Source: Halobacillus sp. Nhm2S1 (GTDB lineage: Bacteria > Bacillota > Bacilli > Bacillales > Halobacillaceae). Taken from it: a stretch of 64,000 nt of DNA. Of the stretch, positions 48,428-59,127 are shown piece after piece. The DNA is taken from positions 248,001 through 312,000 of the forward strand of contig NZ_JAIEZV010000001.1 of the NCBI RefSeq assembly GCF_019599545.1. The letters run 5' to 3'. The notes under the pieces were generated by a model. The model saw only the letters and a list, made by a program, of their open reading frames with translations. It was not told where the DNA came from and did not search any database. The translations under genes were made by a program, and so were the position numbers. Numbering within the stretch: position 1 is the stretch's first letter; every line of letters begins with the position of its first letter.

Positions 48428-49357
48428 TTAGCCTATCTTTCCTGCTAAATCGCCTAAAATTGTTTCAAATTTCTCCTCGTAGTCCGAAGGAGAGATTTCA
48501 TACCAGTCGATCTCCATTTTGTTTTTGAAGTAGGTGTACTGACGTTTAGCATAACGTCTGGAATTACGTTTAAGTAACTCTACGGCTTCCGACAGTGTAC
48601 ATGAACCTTCGAAATATGGAATCAATTCCTTATAACCAATCGCCTTCATCGATTGAGCGTCCTTCAATCCTTGTTCGTAAAGGTTTTGGACTTCTTGTAC
48701 CAATCCCTGTTCAATCATTTGATCAACTCTATGATTGATACGCGCATACAGTAAATCACGGTCCATCTCCAATCCGATTAATAATGGATTAAATGGAGAT
48801 ACGCTCTGTTTTTGATCATGGCGGTCACTCATCACCCGACCTGTTGTTTCATAAACTTCAAGCGCCCTTAGTACTCGCCTTTCATTATTCGGGTGGATTT
48901 TTTCCGCTTGTTCAGGGTCAATTTCAACAAGGCGTTTGTACATATAATCTTTGCCATTTTCCTTCCATTCTTTTTCAAGTTTACGAATGATGGCAGGATC
49001 CTTTTTGTGTTCAGAAAAATGGAAATCAAAAAGTGTTGCCTGTATGTATAAGCCTGTCCCCCCTACCAAAACCGGCAGCTTTCCCCGGTTATGGATATCC
49101 CTGATTAACGCTTGCACCTTCTCCTGGAACTCAGCGACTGAAAACTGCTCAGCCGGATCTTTAATGTCAATCATATGATGCGGGATGTCCTGCATCTCCT
49201 CGTTGGTCACCTTTGCTGTTCCGATATCCATCGTCCGGTAAATCTGCATAGAGTCTCCACTGATCACTTCCCCATCAAAACGCTGAGCGATCCGAATCCC
49301 CAAATTCGATTTTCCAACTGCTGTAGGACCGACCACTGAGATCACCAATGGTTTCAC
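48428..49357 (-). CDS. miaA: tRNA dimethylallyltransferase MiaA
   Basis: A 309-residue enzyme adding a dimethylallyl group to A37 of tRNAs that read UNN codons. The P-loop is GPTAVGKSNLGIRIAQ, GDSMQIYRTMDIGTAK binds substrate, VGGTGLYIQA is conserved, and the C-terminal RNSRRYAKRQYTYFKNK contacts tRNA. The product is further modified by MiaB, also encoded in this window. GGAGGTGGGA precedes the ATG. Confidence 0.96.
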   Translation of the reverse strand: MKPLVISVVGPTAVGKSNLGIRIAQRFDGEVISGDSMQIYRTMDIGTAKVTNEEMQDIPHHMIDIKDPAEQFSVAEFQEKVQALIRDIHNRGKLPVLVGGTGLYIQATLFDFHFSEHKKDPAIIRKLEKEWKENGKDYMYKRLVEIDPEQAEKIHPNNERRVLRALEVYETTGRVMSDRHDQKQSVSPFNPLLIGLEMDRDLLYARINHRVDQMIEQGLVQEVQNLYEQGLKDAQSMKAIGYKELIPYFEGSCTLSEAVELLKRNSRRYAKRQYTYFKNKMEIDWYEISPSDYEEKFETILGDLAGKIG

Positions 49358-49477
49358 ACTCCCACCTCCTTCATACGTATCTATTATACATGAATGGCTC
49401 TACAATCATACCTCAGCGGGCAAAGTAACGCAATCCGTTACTACTACCAACGAGTTCCGTTATAAATATTCAAAATA

Positions 49478-49509
49478 TTCGTTAGTCGTACTATCGCATT
49501 TCGTTAGTC
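49478..49509 (+). promoter_or_regulatory. Direct-repeat operator candidate before the XRE regulator
   Basis: TTCGTTAGTC occurs at 49478-49487 and 49500-49509, starts 22 bases apart (about two helical turns). The second copy is five bases upstream of a TATAGT -10-like element (49515-49520), so a bound dimer would cover the promoter. Autoregulation by the adjacent gene is inferred. Confidence 0.45.
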
Positions 49510-49542
49510 TGTGTTATAGTATAGAAAAGGAGGCGTCTTAAA

Positions 49543-49902
49543 GTGGTTCATGAAAGAATTCGTTCACTTAGAAAAGAAAGACGTTTTACACAATCGATGT
49601 TGGCTGAAAAAGTCGGTGTGTCCCCACAAGTCGTATCGAATTGGGAACGGAGTTACACTTCGCCGGATCTTGACGATCTCACGAAGATTGCTCACGCTCT
49701 TCATACCACCGCAGATTATCTCCTTGGTTTAAGTGATGAACAAGAGGATGAAATGCGCGAAATTAAGCAGCTCCTGGAAACAAAGGGATACACAAAACCT
49801 GTATTTTTTGACAAGAAAGCATGGTTCGGAATCCAGCCGGAAGACATTAAACAAATTGATAACTATTTTCGTTTTCTTCTCCAGCAAAAAAATATTTCCT
49901 GA
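49543..49902 (+). CDS. XRE-family transcriptional regulator
   Basis: A 119-residue protein with a Cro/C1-type helix-turn-helix at 1-62 (TQSMLAEKVGVSPQVVSNWE, then LHTTADYLLGLSD), a short linker and a C-terminal segment (YTKPVFFDKKAWFGIQPEDI, NYFRFLLQQK) resembling the tail of phage-type and Xre-like repressors. The start is GTG with AAAGGAGG at nine bases. It is alone, divergent from miaA and convergent with mutL. Targets are unknown; two direct repeats lie in its promoter. Confidence 0.85.
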   Translation: MVHERIRSLRKERRFTQSMLAEKVGVSPQVVSNWERSYTSPDLDDLTKIAHALHTTADYLLGLSDEQEDEMREIKQLLETKGYTKPVFFDKKAWFGIQPEDIKQIDNYFRFLLQQKNIS

Positions 49903-49969
49903 CCCCTACTCTGTCATTCGCACTTATATATAGTTGATGATAAAAATGTTATGTAAACAAATACTGAAC

Positions 49970-50008
49970 AAAAAAGAGAGACTCCGCATACAGGGAGTCT
50001 CTCTTTTT
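49970..50008. terminator. Bidirectional terminator XRE gene / mutL
   Basis: AAAAAAGAGAGACTCC and GGGAGTCTCTCTTTTTT form a long stem with a seven-base loop between the two convergent genes. Confidence 0.92.
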
Positions 50009-50010
50009 TC

Positions 50011-51873
50011 TTACATCACACGTTTGAACATCTTTTCCATTTCATATTCAGAAAAGAATACAATAATCGGCCTTCCATGAGGACAAGTGAAAGGGTCCGT
50101 AGACTTCCTCAAATCTTCTAAGAGATGAAACATATCGGTTTGGTTCAAATAGTGGTTGGCTTTAATCGAACGTTTACACGACATGAGGATCGCTGCTTCT
50201 TCTCTTAGTTTAAGAATGTCGATCCGTTCTTTCTCCACCAGCTGCTGAATCATTTCTTCTATGACTTCCTCTTCGAACCCTTTCGGGAACCACTGCGGGT
50301 GGCTGCGCACAATAAAGGTCGTGTCTCCGAATGGTTCAAAAAACAACCCCACTTTTTCCAGTTCGTCTCTATACTCTTCTATTCTTAAAGATTCAGCCTT
50401 GGAAAGTTCAAAGGTCATCGGTACAAGCAATTCTTGTACCTCATGGTCAACTTCCGACAACTTGTCTCTGAAGAATTCGTACTTGATCCTTTCTTGGGCA
50501 GCATGCTGATCAACGATATACATGCCTTCCTCATTTTGAGCAAGAATGTATGTGCCATGCAGCTGACCAATCGGATGCATGGTCGGGACTCTTTCCTTTT
50601 CATGAGAAGGTGGTTCTTTTTCGACTTTACTTTCAGTCGGTACATTCTCTTTTGAAACAGAGTCCTCTAAATCGTATGTGGGGGTCATCTCCTTGATTAA
50701 CTCGTCCTGATTTTTTTGATAACCATCCTCTTCGGGAAGTCCCTGCTCGCTTTTCACCAAGTGGTCCAGTGTAGTTTCCCTTTCCCGATGGGCATCCTCC
50801 TCCCTCGTATGATAGAGATTGAAGGATTCCTGCGTGGTTTTCTCTTTTGCAGGCTTCGGTGCTGGCTGTGACACATCAGGAATGAGTGTTTGTTTCCGAA
50901 AAGCCTGGCGGACGGTCTCTTCTAACAAATCATACAATTCCTTCTCCTTACTAAAACGCACCTCCATTTTTGATGGATGAACGTTGACATCGACAAGGAT
51001 CGGATCCATGTCTATATTTAACACGACTATCGGACTTTTTCCGATTGGCAGCAGTGTGTGATAGCCTTGCAAAACAGCTTTATTCAATGGGATACTCCGA
51101 ATGAAACGGCCATTGATAATGGTTGACATATAATTCCTTGAAGCACGGTAGACTTCTGGTTTCGCAATGTACCCATCGACTTTAAAATCCGCCGTCTCCA
51201 TCTTGATCGGAATCATCTTTTTTGCAACATTCATTCCATAAATGTTCGCTATGACTTGGAGAAGATCTCCACGTCCGTTCGTCTTGAAGATCTGCTTTTC
51301 ATTATGATTGCAAAGGAACTGGACTTCAGGATGAGCTAAGGCCAAACGATTTAATACATCTGTCACATGACCGAGTTCTGTATGGATCGTTTTCATATAC
51401 TTCAATCGGGCAGGCGTATTGAAGAACAGCTCCTCCACTGTAATGTCTGTTCCTTTTCTCGCATCACTTTTCCCTCTGGAGACGAGGTGGCCACCTTCAA
51501 GGTTCATTTTTGTCCCAGCACTGTCTCCCGTAGAAGTTTGGATACTCAAGCGGCTCACGGCAGCGATACTTGCTAATGCTTCACCGCGAAAGCCTAGAGA
51601 ACGGACATGAAAAAGATCGTTCTCATCCATAATTTTACTCGTTGCATGCCGATGAAAAGCAATTTCACAGTCTTCTTCTTCCATGCCCGCGCCATCATCG
51701 GTGATCCGGATGCGCTGTAACCCGGCCTCCATTAAATCGATCTTCACCCAAGTGGCACCTGCATCAATACTGTTTTCTACCAGTTCTTTGACGACAGAGG
51801 CTGGGCGCTCAACAACTTCCCCGGCCGCTATTTTGTTTGCTAGGTGGTCTGGCATTAGTCGGATCCGCGCCAT
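50011..51873 (-). CDS. mutL: DNA mismatch repair protein MutL
   Basis: A 620-residue GHKL ATPase and nicking endonuclease. [21 protein letters not shown] and [15 protein letters not shown] form the ATP site at the N-terminus. A poorly conserved, charged linker (about 330-430) precedes the C-terminal dimerisation domain, where [12 protein letters not shown] is the metal-dependent endonuclease motif found in species lacking Mut[13 protein letters not shown]-type ([10 protein letters not shown]) and [11 protein letters not shown] complete the site. It lies 13 bases after mutS in one operon. Confidence 0.96.
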   Translation of the reverse strand: MARIRLMPDHLANKIAAGEVVERPASVVKELVENSIDAGATWVKIDLMEAGLQRIRITDDGAGMEEEDCEIAFHRHATSKIMDENDLFHVRSLGFRGEALASIAAVSRLSIQTSTGDSAGTKMNLEGGHLVSRGKSDARKGTDITVEELFFNTPARLKYMKTIHTELGHVTDVLNRLALAHPEVQFLCNHNEKQIFKTNGRGDLLQVIANIYGMNVAKKMIPIKMETADFKVDGYIAKPEVYRASRNYMSTIINGRFIRSIPLNKAVLQGYHTLLPIGKSPIVVLNIDMDPILVDVNVHPSKMEVRFSKEKELYDLLEETVRQAFRKQTLIPDVSQPAPKPAKEKTTQESFNLYHTREEDAHRERETTLDHLVKSEQGLPEEDGYQKNQDELIKEMTPTYDLEDSVSKENVPTESKVEKEPPSHEKERVPTMHPIGQLHGTYILAQNEEGMYIVDQHAAQERIKYEFFRDKLSEVDHEVQELLVPMTFELSKAESLRIEEYRDELEKVGLFFEPFGDTTFIVRSHPQWFPKGFEEEVIEEMIQQLVEKERIDILKLREEAAILMSCKRSIKANHYLNQTDMFHLLEDLRKSTDPFTCPHGRPIIVFFSEYEMEKMFKRVM

Positions 51874-51886
51874 CTCTGTTCCTCCT

Positions 51887-54469
51887 TTATGATTTTAAAC
51901 GTTTTTGCAATTGGTACAATTCATTCATAGCATCCATCGGAGTCATTTCCATCAAATCTAATGACTGCAGATGTTTTTCTACATGAGAAGTCTGAGGGGC
52001 CGCCCTCTCTTTTTTCTCAGGCTTTGTTTCTTCTACAAACAAGCTTAATTGTTCCTCTTCTTCTTTAGAGCCGGAAGCATCCTTTTTAATTGGCCCGTTT
52101 TCAAGCTGATCAAGAAGGGCAGTTGCTCTGTTGATCAGTGAATCAGGCAAGTGCGCAAGCTTCGCCACGTGAATACCATAACTTTCGTCCGCTGGCCCCT
52201 CTTTGATCTGGTGAAGGAAAACAACATTGCCTTCATACTCTTCCGCACGGACATGAACATTTTTTAAACGGTCAAGCTCCTCATCCAAAGAGGTCAACTC
52301 ATGATAGTGGGTAGAGAACAGCGTTTTCGCCTTAATCTCTCCGTGGATATATTCCACTATAGCCTGAGCAAGAGCCATCCCATCATACGTACTTGTCCCC
52401 CTCCCTATTTCATCAAGGAGGATCAAGCTGTTTTCGGTTGCGTGAGTCAATGCATGGTTTGCTTCTAGCATTTCGACCATGAATGTACTATGCCCGGAGA
52501 CAAGATCATCCGCTGCACCAATTCTTGTAAAGATTTGATCAAAAACTGGTAAACTCGCAGACTGGCATGGCACAAAAGAGCCCATTTGTCCAAGAATGGC
52601 CGTCAATGCAAGTTGACGCATGTACGTACTCTTACCGGACATGTTCGGTCCCGTAATCAGTAGCACATCCGTTTCTTCATTCATGTAAATGTCATTCGGG
52701 ACGAACGTTCCTTCCTGCATCACTTTTTCTACAACAGGATGACGCCCCTGACGGATGTCCACCACTCGTTGCTCTTGGTATTCCGGTCGTACATATTGAT
52801 AGGATTCCGCTACTTGAGCAAAACCTTGGAGGACATCAATTCGGCTGATTTGGTCCGCCAGCCGTTGAAGTCTTTTGACATAAGCCTTCACCTTTTCGCG
52901 GATTTCAAGGAACAATTCATACTCAAGCTCCACACTTTTTTCCTGAGCTTCGAGGATCAGCGTTTCTCTTTCTTTCAGCTCTGGAGTAATGAAACGTTCG
53001 GCATTTGTAAGGGTCTGCTTACGCTCGTACCTTCCTTCTGGTAAATGTCTCAAGTTTGCTTTTGTCACTTCGATGTAATAGCCGAACACACGATTATAGC
53101 CGACTTTCAAAGATTTGATCCCTGTTTCAACTCGTTCTCTTTGTTCAAGCTCAGCAATCCACTGCTTTCCATTCTTAGACGCGTATCTATAGTCATCCAG
53201 CTGTTCGTTGAAGCCGTCCCGAATCAAGCCCCCTTCTTTTACAGAGATTGGAGGGTCATCAGCAATGCTTCCCTGAAGAAGATCTTTCAATTCCTGCAGA
53301 GGATCGACCATGTTATATAAACTTGCAATGGAAGGGTGCTCAAATTTAGAAAGGGTCGTTAAAATATCTGGTATATGACTCAATGAATTCCTCAACTGGA
53401 TCATATCCCTCGCATTCACATTGCCAAACGCTACTCTTCCAGCTAAACGTTCCAAGTCATAAACATTCGACAGCTCATCTCTCAAAGTCTCTCGCTCAAA
53501 AAACTGATCTAAAAATCCTTCGACCTGGTCATGCCTCATCGCAATGGCATCCGCTGACAACAACGGACGCTCCATCCATTTTTTGAGCATACGAGCGCCC
53601 ATGGAAGTGACGGTTTTGTCAATGACAGAGAGAAGACTCCCCGCTTTCCCTTTCTTTCTGAGGGTTTCCAACAGCTCTAAGTTTCTTTTGGAGTACATAT
53701 CGAGGGTCATGTATTGTTTCAATTCGATCACTTTTACAGGCTGCAGGTGATCGAGCGACCTTTTTTGCGTATGCTGAATATAATTGAGAAGCCTTCCGAA
53801 GCCTACTAATAGCTTGTCTTGATGAACGCCCTCAACAAGAGGTTGAAATTCAGGAGCAATGTCCGTCACGTCCTGGTGAGAGACCGTGTAATCCAAACGG
53901 TCGATCAACATCTGTTTTTGTTCGACATCAAAATCATTGGATACGACCACTTCTTTAACCGGCCGGCTGTATAATTCACTCATAGCCGCGTCAAAACCAC
54001 CGGGGATAAGAGCTACACTGTTTTCTCCTGTAGTAAGATCATTGTAACTGACGACATAAGAGCCATCTTCAAAGTCGCTCAGAGAAGCCAAGTAGTTGTT
54101 TTCCTTTTCGTCTAGCATGCTGCCTTCCATGACCGTACCCGGGGTGATCATTTGGACCACTTCCCGTTTCACGACCCCTTTGGTCGTTTTCGGATCTTCA
54201 ACCTGCTCACATATTGCGACTTTGTATCCTTTTTCAATCAGCTGCTTTATGTAATTGTCTGCAGAGTGATAAGGGACTCCACACATTGGAATACGTCCGT
54301 TAGAGCCTCCATCCCTGCTGGTCAATGTAATTTCAAGCTCCTGGGACGCCTTCAGTGCATCCTCAAAAAACAATTCATAAAAATCGCCTAACCGGAAAAA
54401 CAGAAAGGCATCTTTTTGGTCTGCTTTAATTTTCAAATACTGCTGCATCATGGGTGTGTATTGTGCCAT
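51887..54469 (-). CDS. mutS: DNA mismatch repair protein MutS
   Basis: An 860-residue mismatch-recognition ATPase. The mispair-binding loop is [14 protein letters not shown] near residue 25, the Walker A is [17 protein letters not shown] near 605, Walker B is [16 protein letters not shown], and the C-terminal tail ([11 protein letters not shown]) supports oligomerisation. The ATG at 54469 has GGAGG nine bases upstream and matches usual MutS starts; a longer frame of 14 codons has no site. It heads the mutS-mutL operon. The 254 bases toward cotE hold no gene. Confidence 0.96.
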   Translation of the reverse strand: MAQYTPMMQQYLKIKADQKDAFLFFRLGDFYELFFEDALKASQELEITLTSRDGGSNGRIPMCGVPYHSADNYIKQLIEKGYKVAICEQVEDPKTTKGVVKREVVQMITPGTVMEGSMLDEKENNYLASLSDFEDGSYVVSYNDLTTGENSVALIPGGFDAAMSELYSRPVKEVVVSNDFDVEQKQMLIDRLDYTVSHQDVTDIAPEFQPLVEGVHQDKLLVGFGRLLNYIQHTQKRSLDHLQPVKVIELKQYMTLDMYSKRNLELLETLRKKGKAGSLLSVIDKTVTSMGARMLKKWMERPLLSADAIAMRHDQVEGFLDQFFERETLRDELSNVYDLERLAGRVAFGNVNARDMIQLRNSLSHIPDILTTLSKFEHPSIASLYNMVDPLQELKDLLQGSIADDPPISVKEGGLIRDGFNEQLDDYRYASKNGKQWIAELEQRERVETGIKSLKVGYNRVFGYYIEVTKANLRHLPEGRYERKQTLTNAERFITPELKERETLILEAQEKSVELEYELFLEIREKVKAYVKRLQRLADQISRIDVLQGFAQVAESYQYVRPEYQEQRVVDIRQGRHPVVEKVMQEGTFVPNDIYMNEETDVLLITGPNMSGKSTYMRQLALTAILGQMGSFVPCQSASLPVFDQIFTRIGAADDLVSGHSTFMVEMLEANHALTHATENSLILLDEIGRGTSTYDGMALAQAIVEYIHGEIKAKTLFSTHYHELTSLDEELDRLKNVHVRAEEYEGNVVFLHQIKEGPADESYGIHVAKLAHLPDSLINRATALLDQLENGPIKKDASGSKEEEEQLSLFVEETKPEKKERAAPQTSHVEKHLQSLDLMEMTPMDAMNELYQLQKRLKS

Positions 54470-54723
54470 AAGGTTAAACCTCCAAAACGTACAATAAGAT
54501 TCTCCAACCATTATAGCATACGAGGCAAATGTTCTTACACGAAAGAACCAAGTATAGGGCAGGATTCATTCTAAGAGAATTGATTTCGAAATGTTTTTTA
54601 AACATTAGGGTAGGTGTTAAGAACTCGCTTTCCTCCCAACAGAACCACTCACAAATGCCTTGAAACTGAATTTTTTAAGAATAGGGAGCTATTCTTTAAT
54701 TAACGTGAAAATACCCAAAAAAA

Positions 54724-54752
54724 GAATTCCTCGCTGAAGCAGCAAGGAATTC
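54724..54752 (-). terminator. Terminator of cotE
   Basis: On the minus strand GAATTCCTTGCTG and CAGCGAGGAATTC pair with one mismatch and are followed by seven T, just past the cotE stop. Confidence 0.9.
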
Positions 54753-54756
54753 ATGA

Positions 54757-55332
54757 TTAATCGTGGCTATCGTGATCTCTGTCTGAAGAAGATGGAAGGA
54801 AGTCCGTTTCAATGGCTGAAAAATCATCGGATGACAAATCATAATCGTAATCATCATCATGGCCGCATCCATGGGGATCCACTTTTACACATAACTTCGT
54901 TTCACCTATAACATCTACAGCAAACTCTCTTTCTACTTCAACGCAAATTTTTTGCCCATTCCCTGATATGTTTGCTTCTAAACAGTTCGGTTGCTGTACG
55001 ACCTTAGCGATTACCTCAAAGTCATCATGTACACAATTATCATCTTTCACTGCCAACTTGACGTGATCACAATAGCTGACACGCTCTGTAACGACTTCTG
55101 TTTTTGTATTGTCGTTATACGAATACCAGACGTTTACGTCGTAACTGCCAGAAACTTCAACGTGATCTCCTTTCTTTTTGGCATTGTAGATGTGATTGAT
55201 GACCCAACAACCTAGGATACTTGTCGGACGGTGCGAAGGGCTGATGGTGTGTGTGGATTCTGTAAACTTTTTACCTTTACCGATTACAGCTTTTGTAATG
55301 ATCTCTCTGTAATCTCGTTCAAAAAAAGACAT
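54757..55332 (-). CDS. cotE: Outer spore coat morphogenetic protein CotE
   Basis: A 191-residue coat protein that organises the outer spore coat. [34 protein letters not shown] and [15 protein letters not shown] are the conserved core. The C-terminus is strongly acidic ([14 protein letters not shown] and a final DRDHDSHD). B. subtilis CotE has 181 residues; the difference is in the tail. Mother-cell (SigE/SigK) expression is expected. GAGGAGTG lies upstream of the ATG. Confidence 0.95.
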   Translation of the reverse strand: MSFFERDYREIITKAVIGKGKKFTESTHTISPSHRPTSILGCWVINHIYNAKKKGDHVEVSGSYDVNVWYSYNDNTKTEVVTERVSYCDHVKLAVKDDNCVHDDFEVIAKVVQQPNCLEANISGNGQKICVEVEREFAVDVIGETKLCVKVDPHGCGHDDDYDYDLSSDDFSAIETDFLPSSSDRDHDSHD

Positions 55333-55463
55333 AGGGTTTCACTCCTCCTTATTCTACCACCCATCCTATGTGTGGGTTGGGCGAATGGTGACTAGCGGGA
55401 AAATGGCCTAAGGACGTGTTTAATTCATTCTATGCACTAGCCCATAAAATTGTACGAAAAAAA

Positions 55464-55493
55464 TCCGCCAGAGGGGGAAAACCCTCTGACGGA
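55464..55493 (-). terminator. Terminator of miaB-ricA
   Basis: TCCGCCAGAGGG and CCCTCTGACGGA pair with one mismatch and are followed by TTTTTTTCG on the minus strand. Confidence 0.85.
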
Positions 55494-55503
55494 AGTGTAT
55501 GCA

Positions 55504-55929
55504 TCAATGGCTGCAACCATGACTTGATTTATTAGAACCTGTTTCTCCTTGCAGAAGATCCCCACCCGTAGAACGGATCACTTCATTAGTAACTTCACGT
55601 GAAATCGTGTTTGAAACCATTTGAAGGATATCGTTAATAATGGTTTGAGAATCTTTGAATTCAGCAACAACCGGAATCTCATCCAGCTCATCTTGGAGAC
55701 GATCGATTTCTTTTTCAATCTTTTGAAGAGCTTCGGTTTTCCCATAAGCTTGGAAGTTCACAGCCTGCTTCTGCAAAGCTTTGATTTTTTTAATATGGGA
55801 TTGAACCTTTTGGTTATCATTCAATTTCGCTTCCAGCTGTTTGAAACGATCGATCTCTTCAATATCAGCCATCATTTTAGCCAGTTTTTTTGCTTCTTCT
55901 ACAACTTCTTGTCTTGTGTATTGTGCCAT
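55504..55929 (-). CDS. ricA: RicA (YmcA), RicAFT complex subunit
   Basis: A 141-residue helical protein (EVVEEAKKLAKMMADIEEID, SHIKKIKALQKQAVNFQAYG) of the YlbF/YmcA family. In B. subtilis RicA, RicF and RicT form an iron-sulfur complex that guides RNase Y processing and affects biofilm, competence and sporulation. The C-terminal HGCSH holds a Cys that may join the cluster. It directly follows miaB with no gap. The RNase Y gene rny lies 6 kb away in this window. Confidence 0.93.
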   Translation of the reverse strand: MAQYTRQEVVEEAKKLAKMMADIEEIDRFKQLEAKLNDNQKVQSHIKKIKALQKQAVNFQAYGKTEALQKIEKEIDRLQDELDEIPVVAEFKDSQTIINDILQMVSNTISREVTNEVIRSTGGDLLQGETGSNKSSHGCSH

Positions 55930-57501
55930 TTATTTCACCTCTGCGTTGATTTCTACTAACTCTCCATCAAGGGACCACGTTTTCGCTTTGGTCACCCTTA
56001 CAGGTACAATTTGACCGATTGTAGACTCAGGGGCGCGGAAATTGACCAACTTGTTCCGCTTCGTATACCCTGCTAAAACATCCGGGTTATTTTTACTTTC
56101 TCCTTCAACAAGCACGTCTACAATTTCACCTTCGTATGCTTTCATGGCGTCTGCAGATTGCTGGTTAACAATTTTATTCAACCGCTGCAAACGGTCTTTC
56201 TTTTCTTCCATTGAAACGTTATCTTTCATTTTAGCTGCAGGTGTATTATCTCTTGGAGAATAGATAAACGTATAAGCAGCTTCAAAGCCGACTTCTTCTA
56301 CAAGAGATAACGTATCCTGGAACTGCTCTTCCGTTTCATTCGGGAAGCCAACGATGATATCTGTCGTAAGGGTGGCATCCGGCATAGCTACACGAATTTT
56401 GCGAACGAGTTCAAGATACTCTTCCCTCGAGTATTTACGACCCATGATTTTCAGTATATCACTATTCCCTGACTGCACGGGTAGATGGATGTGATCGAGC
56501 ATATTACCACCTTTAGCAAGTACTTCAATCAAACGATCATCGAAGTCTCTTGGATGAGAGGTTGTAAAGCGAACTCTCGGAATATCTATACTCCGCAATT
56601 CATCCATCAAGTCTCCGAGTCCATAGGCCATATCCAAGTCTTTTCCATACGCATTGACGTTTTGTCCAAGGAGGGTGATTTCTTTATACCCTTGAGCTGC
56701 TAAATGCCTCACTTCCTGGATGATGTCCTGCGGTAAACGGCTTCTTTCTTTACCTCTTGTATATGGAACGATACAGTAGGTGCAGAACTTGTCGCAGCCA
56801 TACATGATGTTCACCCACGCCTTGATTTTTCCTTTTCTAGACCTTGGAAGGTTTTCAATAATGTCACCTTCCTTCGACCACACATCAATCACCATTTCTT
56901 TCCCGAACATCGCCTCTTTTACAAGCTGCGGGATTCTATGAATATTGTGTGTACCGAAAATAAGGTCGATGAATGGATGTTTTTTAAGAATGCGGTTTAC
57001 GACAGATTCTTCCTGTGACATACAACCACAGATGCCGATGATCAAATTCGGATTTTCCATTTTCAAAGGCTTCAAGTGTCCAATTTCACCGAACACCTTG
57101 TTCTCTGCATTCTCGCGGATGGCACAGGTATTTAATAGAATGATGTCCGCTTCTTTCGTATCTTTTGTAGGTTCATAACCCATTTCTTCAAATATCCCTG
57201 CCATGACTTCAGTATCATGTTCATTCATCTGGCATCCATATGTACGGATCAAATATTTTTTACCCTTGCCTGCTTGATCCATATCTTCAGGGATTTCAAA
57301 ATCATAATGCACATCGGTTTCTTTCCGTTTCCGGCGCTGCGCATCTCTCATGTTCGGGGGTTGGTATGTTGTTTCAAAGTATTTGACAAAATCTTCACTT
57401 GTTTTTTGTTTTAGTCGATTTAAGTTATCTTGTTCTGCTTTACCGTCCGTCGTGGATGGCTGACGAATTTGTGACATTTCCTTACGTTGCTGTTCGTTCA
57501 T
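55930..57501 (-). CDS. miaB: tRNA methylthiotransferase MiaB
   Basis: A 523-residue radical-SAM enzyme that adds the methylthio group to i6A37 made by MiaA. The N-terminal domain has three cluster Cys ([28 protein letters not shown]), the radical-SAM motif is [17 protein letters not shown] near 230-245, and a TRAM domain ends the protein ([30 protein letters not shown]). A 70-residue charged N-terminal extension is typical of Bacillus MiaB. AAAGGAG precedes the ATG. Confidence 0.96.
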   Translation of the reverse strand: MNEQQRKEMSQIRQPSTTDGKAEQDNLNRLKQKTSEDFVKYFETTYQPPNMRDAQRRKRKETDVHYDFEIPEDMDQAGKGKKYLIRTYGCQMNEHDTEVMAGIFEEMGYEPTKDTKEADIILLNTCAIRENAENKVFGEIGHLKPLKMENPNLIIGICGCMSQEESVVNRILKKHPFIDLIFGTHNIHRIPQLVKEAMFGKEMVIDVWSKEGDIIENLPRSRKGKIKAWVNIMYGCDKFCTYCIVPYTRGKERSRLPQDIIQEVRHLAAQGYKEITLLGQNVNAYGKDLDMAYGLGDLMDELRSIDIPRVRFTTSHPRDFDDRLIEVLAKGGNMLDHIHLPVQSGNSDILKIMGRKYSREEYLELVRKIRVAMPDATLTTDIIVGFPNETEEQFQDTLSLVEEVGFEAAYTFIYSPRDNTPAAKMKDNVSMEEKKDRLQRLNKIVNQQSADAMKAYEGEIVDVLVEGESKNNPDVLAGYTKRNKLVNFRAPESTIGQIVPVRVTKAKTWSLDGELVEINAEVK

Positions 57502-57689
57502 AATGATCTCCTTTCAAGCCGAACCTTCTAACTGTACCATTATATCAAGTTTTACATGATAAATTAAGCGTAAACATGAATTCCACGTTTTTTCATCTGA
57601 TTTCCAGTCATTTTATTAAACTAATCGGCAGGATTCTTGAAGACTCAGGATCAAGATGTTTCCAGGGTTTTGTTGTTTCGTTGAGCGTT

Positions 57690-57830
57690 AGGGGTGGTTG
57701 GGAATTGCGAGACTCCTGCGGGATAAAAGTGCTTGGTGAGACACCACAGGACGCAGTCCAAGGAGGCTCACCGCGCTCCCGCGGGAAGCGAGCTATCCCC
57801 CACAGCCCATCCGCTCAGCAAAAATCTCAA
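57690..57830. repeat. GC-rich intergenic repeat element
   Basis: In the 390-base gap between kbl and miaB a GC-rich, imperfectly palindromic segment stands out. It has GCGAGACTCCTGCGGGA near 57706, GGTGAGACACC near 57733, GGAGGCTCACC near 57761 and CCGCGGGAAGCGAGC near 57779. Such segments are dispersed in many Bacillaceae genomes as non-coding repeats with complementary GACTCCTGCGGG and CCCGCGG ends. An open frame runs across it but is not a credible protein. Confidence 0.6.
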
Positions 57831-57892
57831 AACTGCGTCTTCTACAATCGGGAGTGTTTGTTGAATAGAGAGGGGTACTGTTTTATATGTAA

Positions 57893-57928
57893 AAAAAGCC
57901 AGCTATGTAATTTCACAGCTGGCTTTTT
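57893..57928 (-). terminator. Terminator of tdh-kbl
   Basis: AAAAAGCCAGCT and AGCTGGCTTTTT form a perfect 12-base stem just past the kbl stop. Confidence 0.9.
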
Positions 57929-57933
57929 CACTA

Positions 57934-59109
57934 TTATATAATCCCTAATTTTTTCCCGACTTTTCCGAAGGCGTCAAGAGCTTCTTGCAGTTCTTCTTTA
58001 GAATGTTCTGCTGTAACGATTGTGCGGACGCGGCCTTTTCCGCGTTGAACTGTCGGGAAGACGATCCCTTGTGCGAATACTCCTTCTTCAAACAATTCAT
58101 CGGAGAATTTATGGGTAAGTGCGTCATCCCCAACCATTACAGGAGTAACCGGAGTTTCACTTATTCCAGTATCAAATCCAAGAGCATTGAGGCCGTCTTT
58201 GAAGAATTTTGTATTGTCCCAAAGTTTTTCGATCAGTTCTGGTTCTTCGAGCAATACATCAATCGCTGCATCATTCGCAGCCGTCACTGCTGGCGGGTGG
58301 GAAGTACTGAACAAGAAAGGACGTCCTTTGTGGATCAGGTAATCTCGAAGAGTTTTTGTACTTGCGACATACCCTCCAAGGACTCCAATCGCTTTACTGA
58401 GAGTTCCGACTTGAATGTGGACACGACCATCCAGATTGAAGTGATTGACCGTCCCGCGTCCGTTATCACCTAGGACCCCGCTCGCATGCGCATCATCCAC
58501 CATAATAAGAGCATCATATTTTTCAGCAAGTTCTACGATTTCCGGTAGCGGAGCGATATTACCATCCATGGAAAAGACGCCGTCGGTAACGATTAACCGT
58601 GTTCGATAATCGCCACTTTCTTTCAACGCTGATTCTAGTGACTCCATGTCGACATGTTTGTATATTTTACGATCTGCTTTTGTTAAACGAATCCCGTCGA
58701 TGATTGAGGCGTGATTCAACTCATCAGAAATGACAACATCTTCTTTCCCTAGGATAGAAGAAAGAACTCCTTGGTTTGTCGTAAAGCCTGATTGAAACAC
58801 TAACGCAGCTTCTGTATGTTTGAACTTCGCCAATTTTTCTTCAAAATCCTCATGCATTTTCAATGTACCTGCAATCGTGCGAACAGAACCTGTTCCAACG
58901 CCATATTCTTCATTCGCTCTTTCTGCTGCTTCTTTCATTTTAGGGTGTGAGGTAAGCCCTAAATAGTTATTGGAAGAAAGTTGAATCACTTCTTTTCCTT
59001 TGATGGTCACTTTGGAACCTTGTGCAGATTCCAAGGGGATCAGCGTACGGAACGTCCCCTGTTCTTGCATCTCGTTTAGTTCTTTTTGTAAGTATTCAAA
59101 GCCTTTCAT
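57934..59109 (-). CDS. kbl: Glycine C-acetyltransferase (2-amino-3-ketobutyrate CoA ligase)
   Basis: A 391-residue PLP enzyme converting 2-amino-3-oxobutyrate and CoA to glycine and acetyl-CoA. [34 protein letters not shown] and the cofactor Lys in [13 protein letters not shown] near 240 are present. It follows tdh by 18 bases; together they degrade threonine to glycine. The family (alpha-oxoamine synthases) includes BioF, but the tdh partner settles the role. Ribosome site AAGGAGG. Confidence 0.95.
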   Translation of the reverse strand: MKGFEYLQKELNEMQEQGTFRTLIPLESAQGSKVTIKGKEVIQLSSNNYLGLTSHPKMKEAAERANEEYGVGTGSVRTIAGTLKMHEDFEEKLAKFKHTEAALVFQSGFTTNQGVLSSILGKEDVVISDELNHASIIDGIRLTKADRKIYKHVDMESLESALKESGDYRTRLIVTDGVFSMDGNIAPLPEIVELAEKYDALIMVDDAHASGVLGDNGRGTVNHFNLDGRVHIQVGTLSKAIGVLGGYVASTKTLRDYLIHKGRPFLFSTSHPPAVTAANDAAIDVLLEEPELIEKLWDNTKFFKDGLNALGFDTGISETPVTPVMVGDDALTHKFSDELFEEGVFAQGIVFPTVQRGKGRVRTIVTAEHSKEELQEALDAFGKVGKKLGII

Positions 59110-59127
59110 AAAACATCCTCCTTACAA

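Noticed and set aside
52690-52712. GACGAACGTTCCTT as a LexA box
   Set aside because: The half-sites are adjacent without the four-base spacer and lie inside mutS coding sequence.
57576-57941. A 121-codon open frame on the plus strand
   Set aside because: It runs through the GC-rich repeat and the kbl terminator, has no ribosome site and no recognisable protein features.
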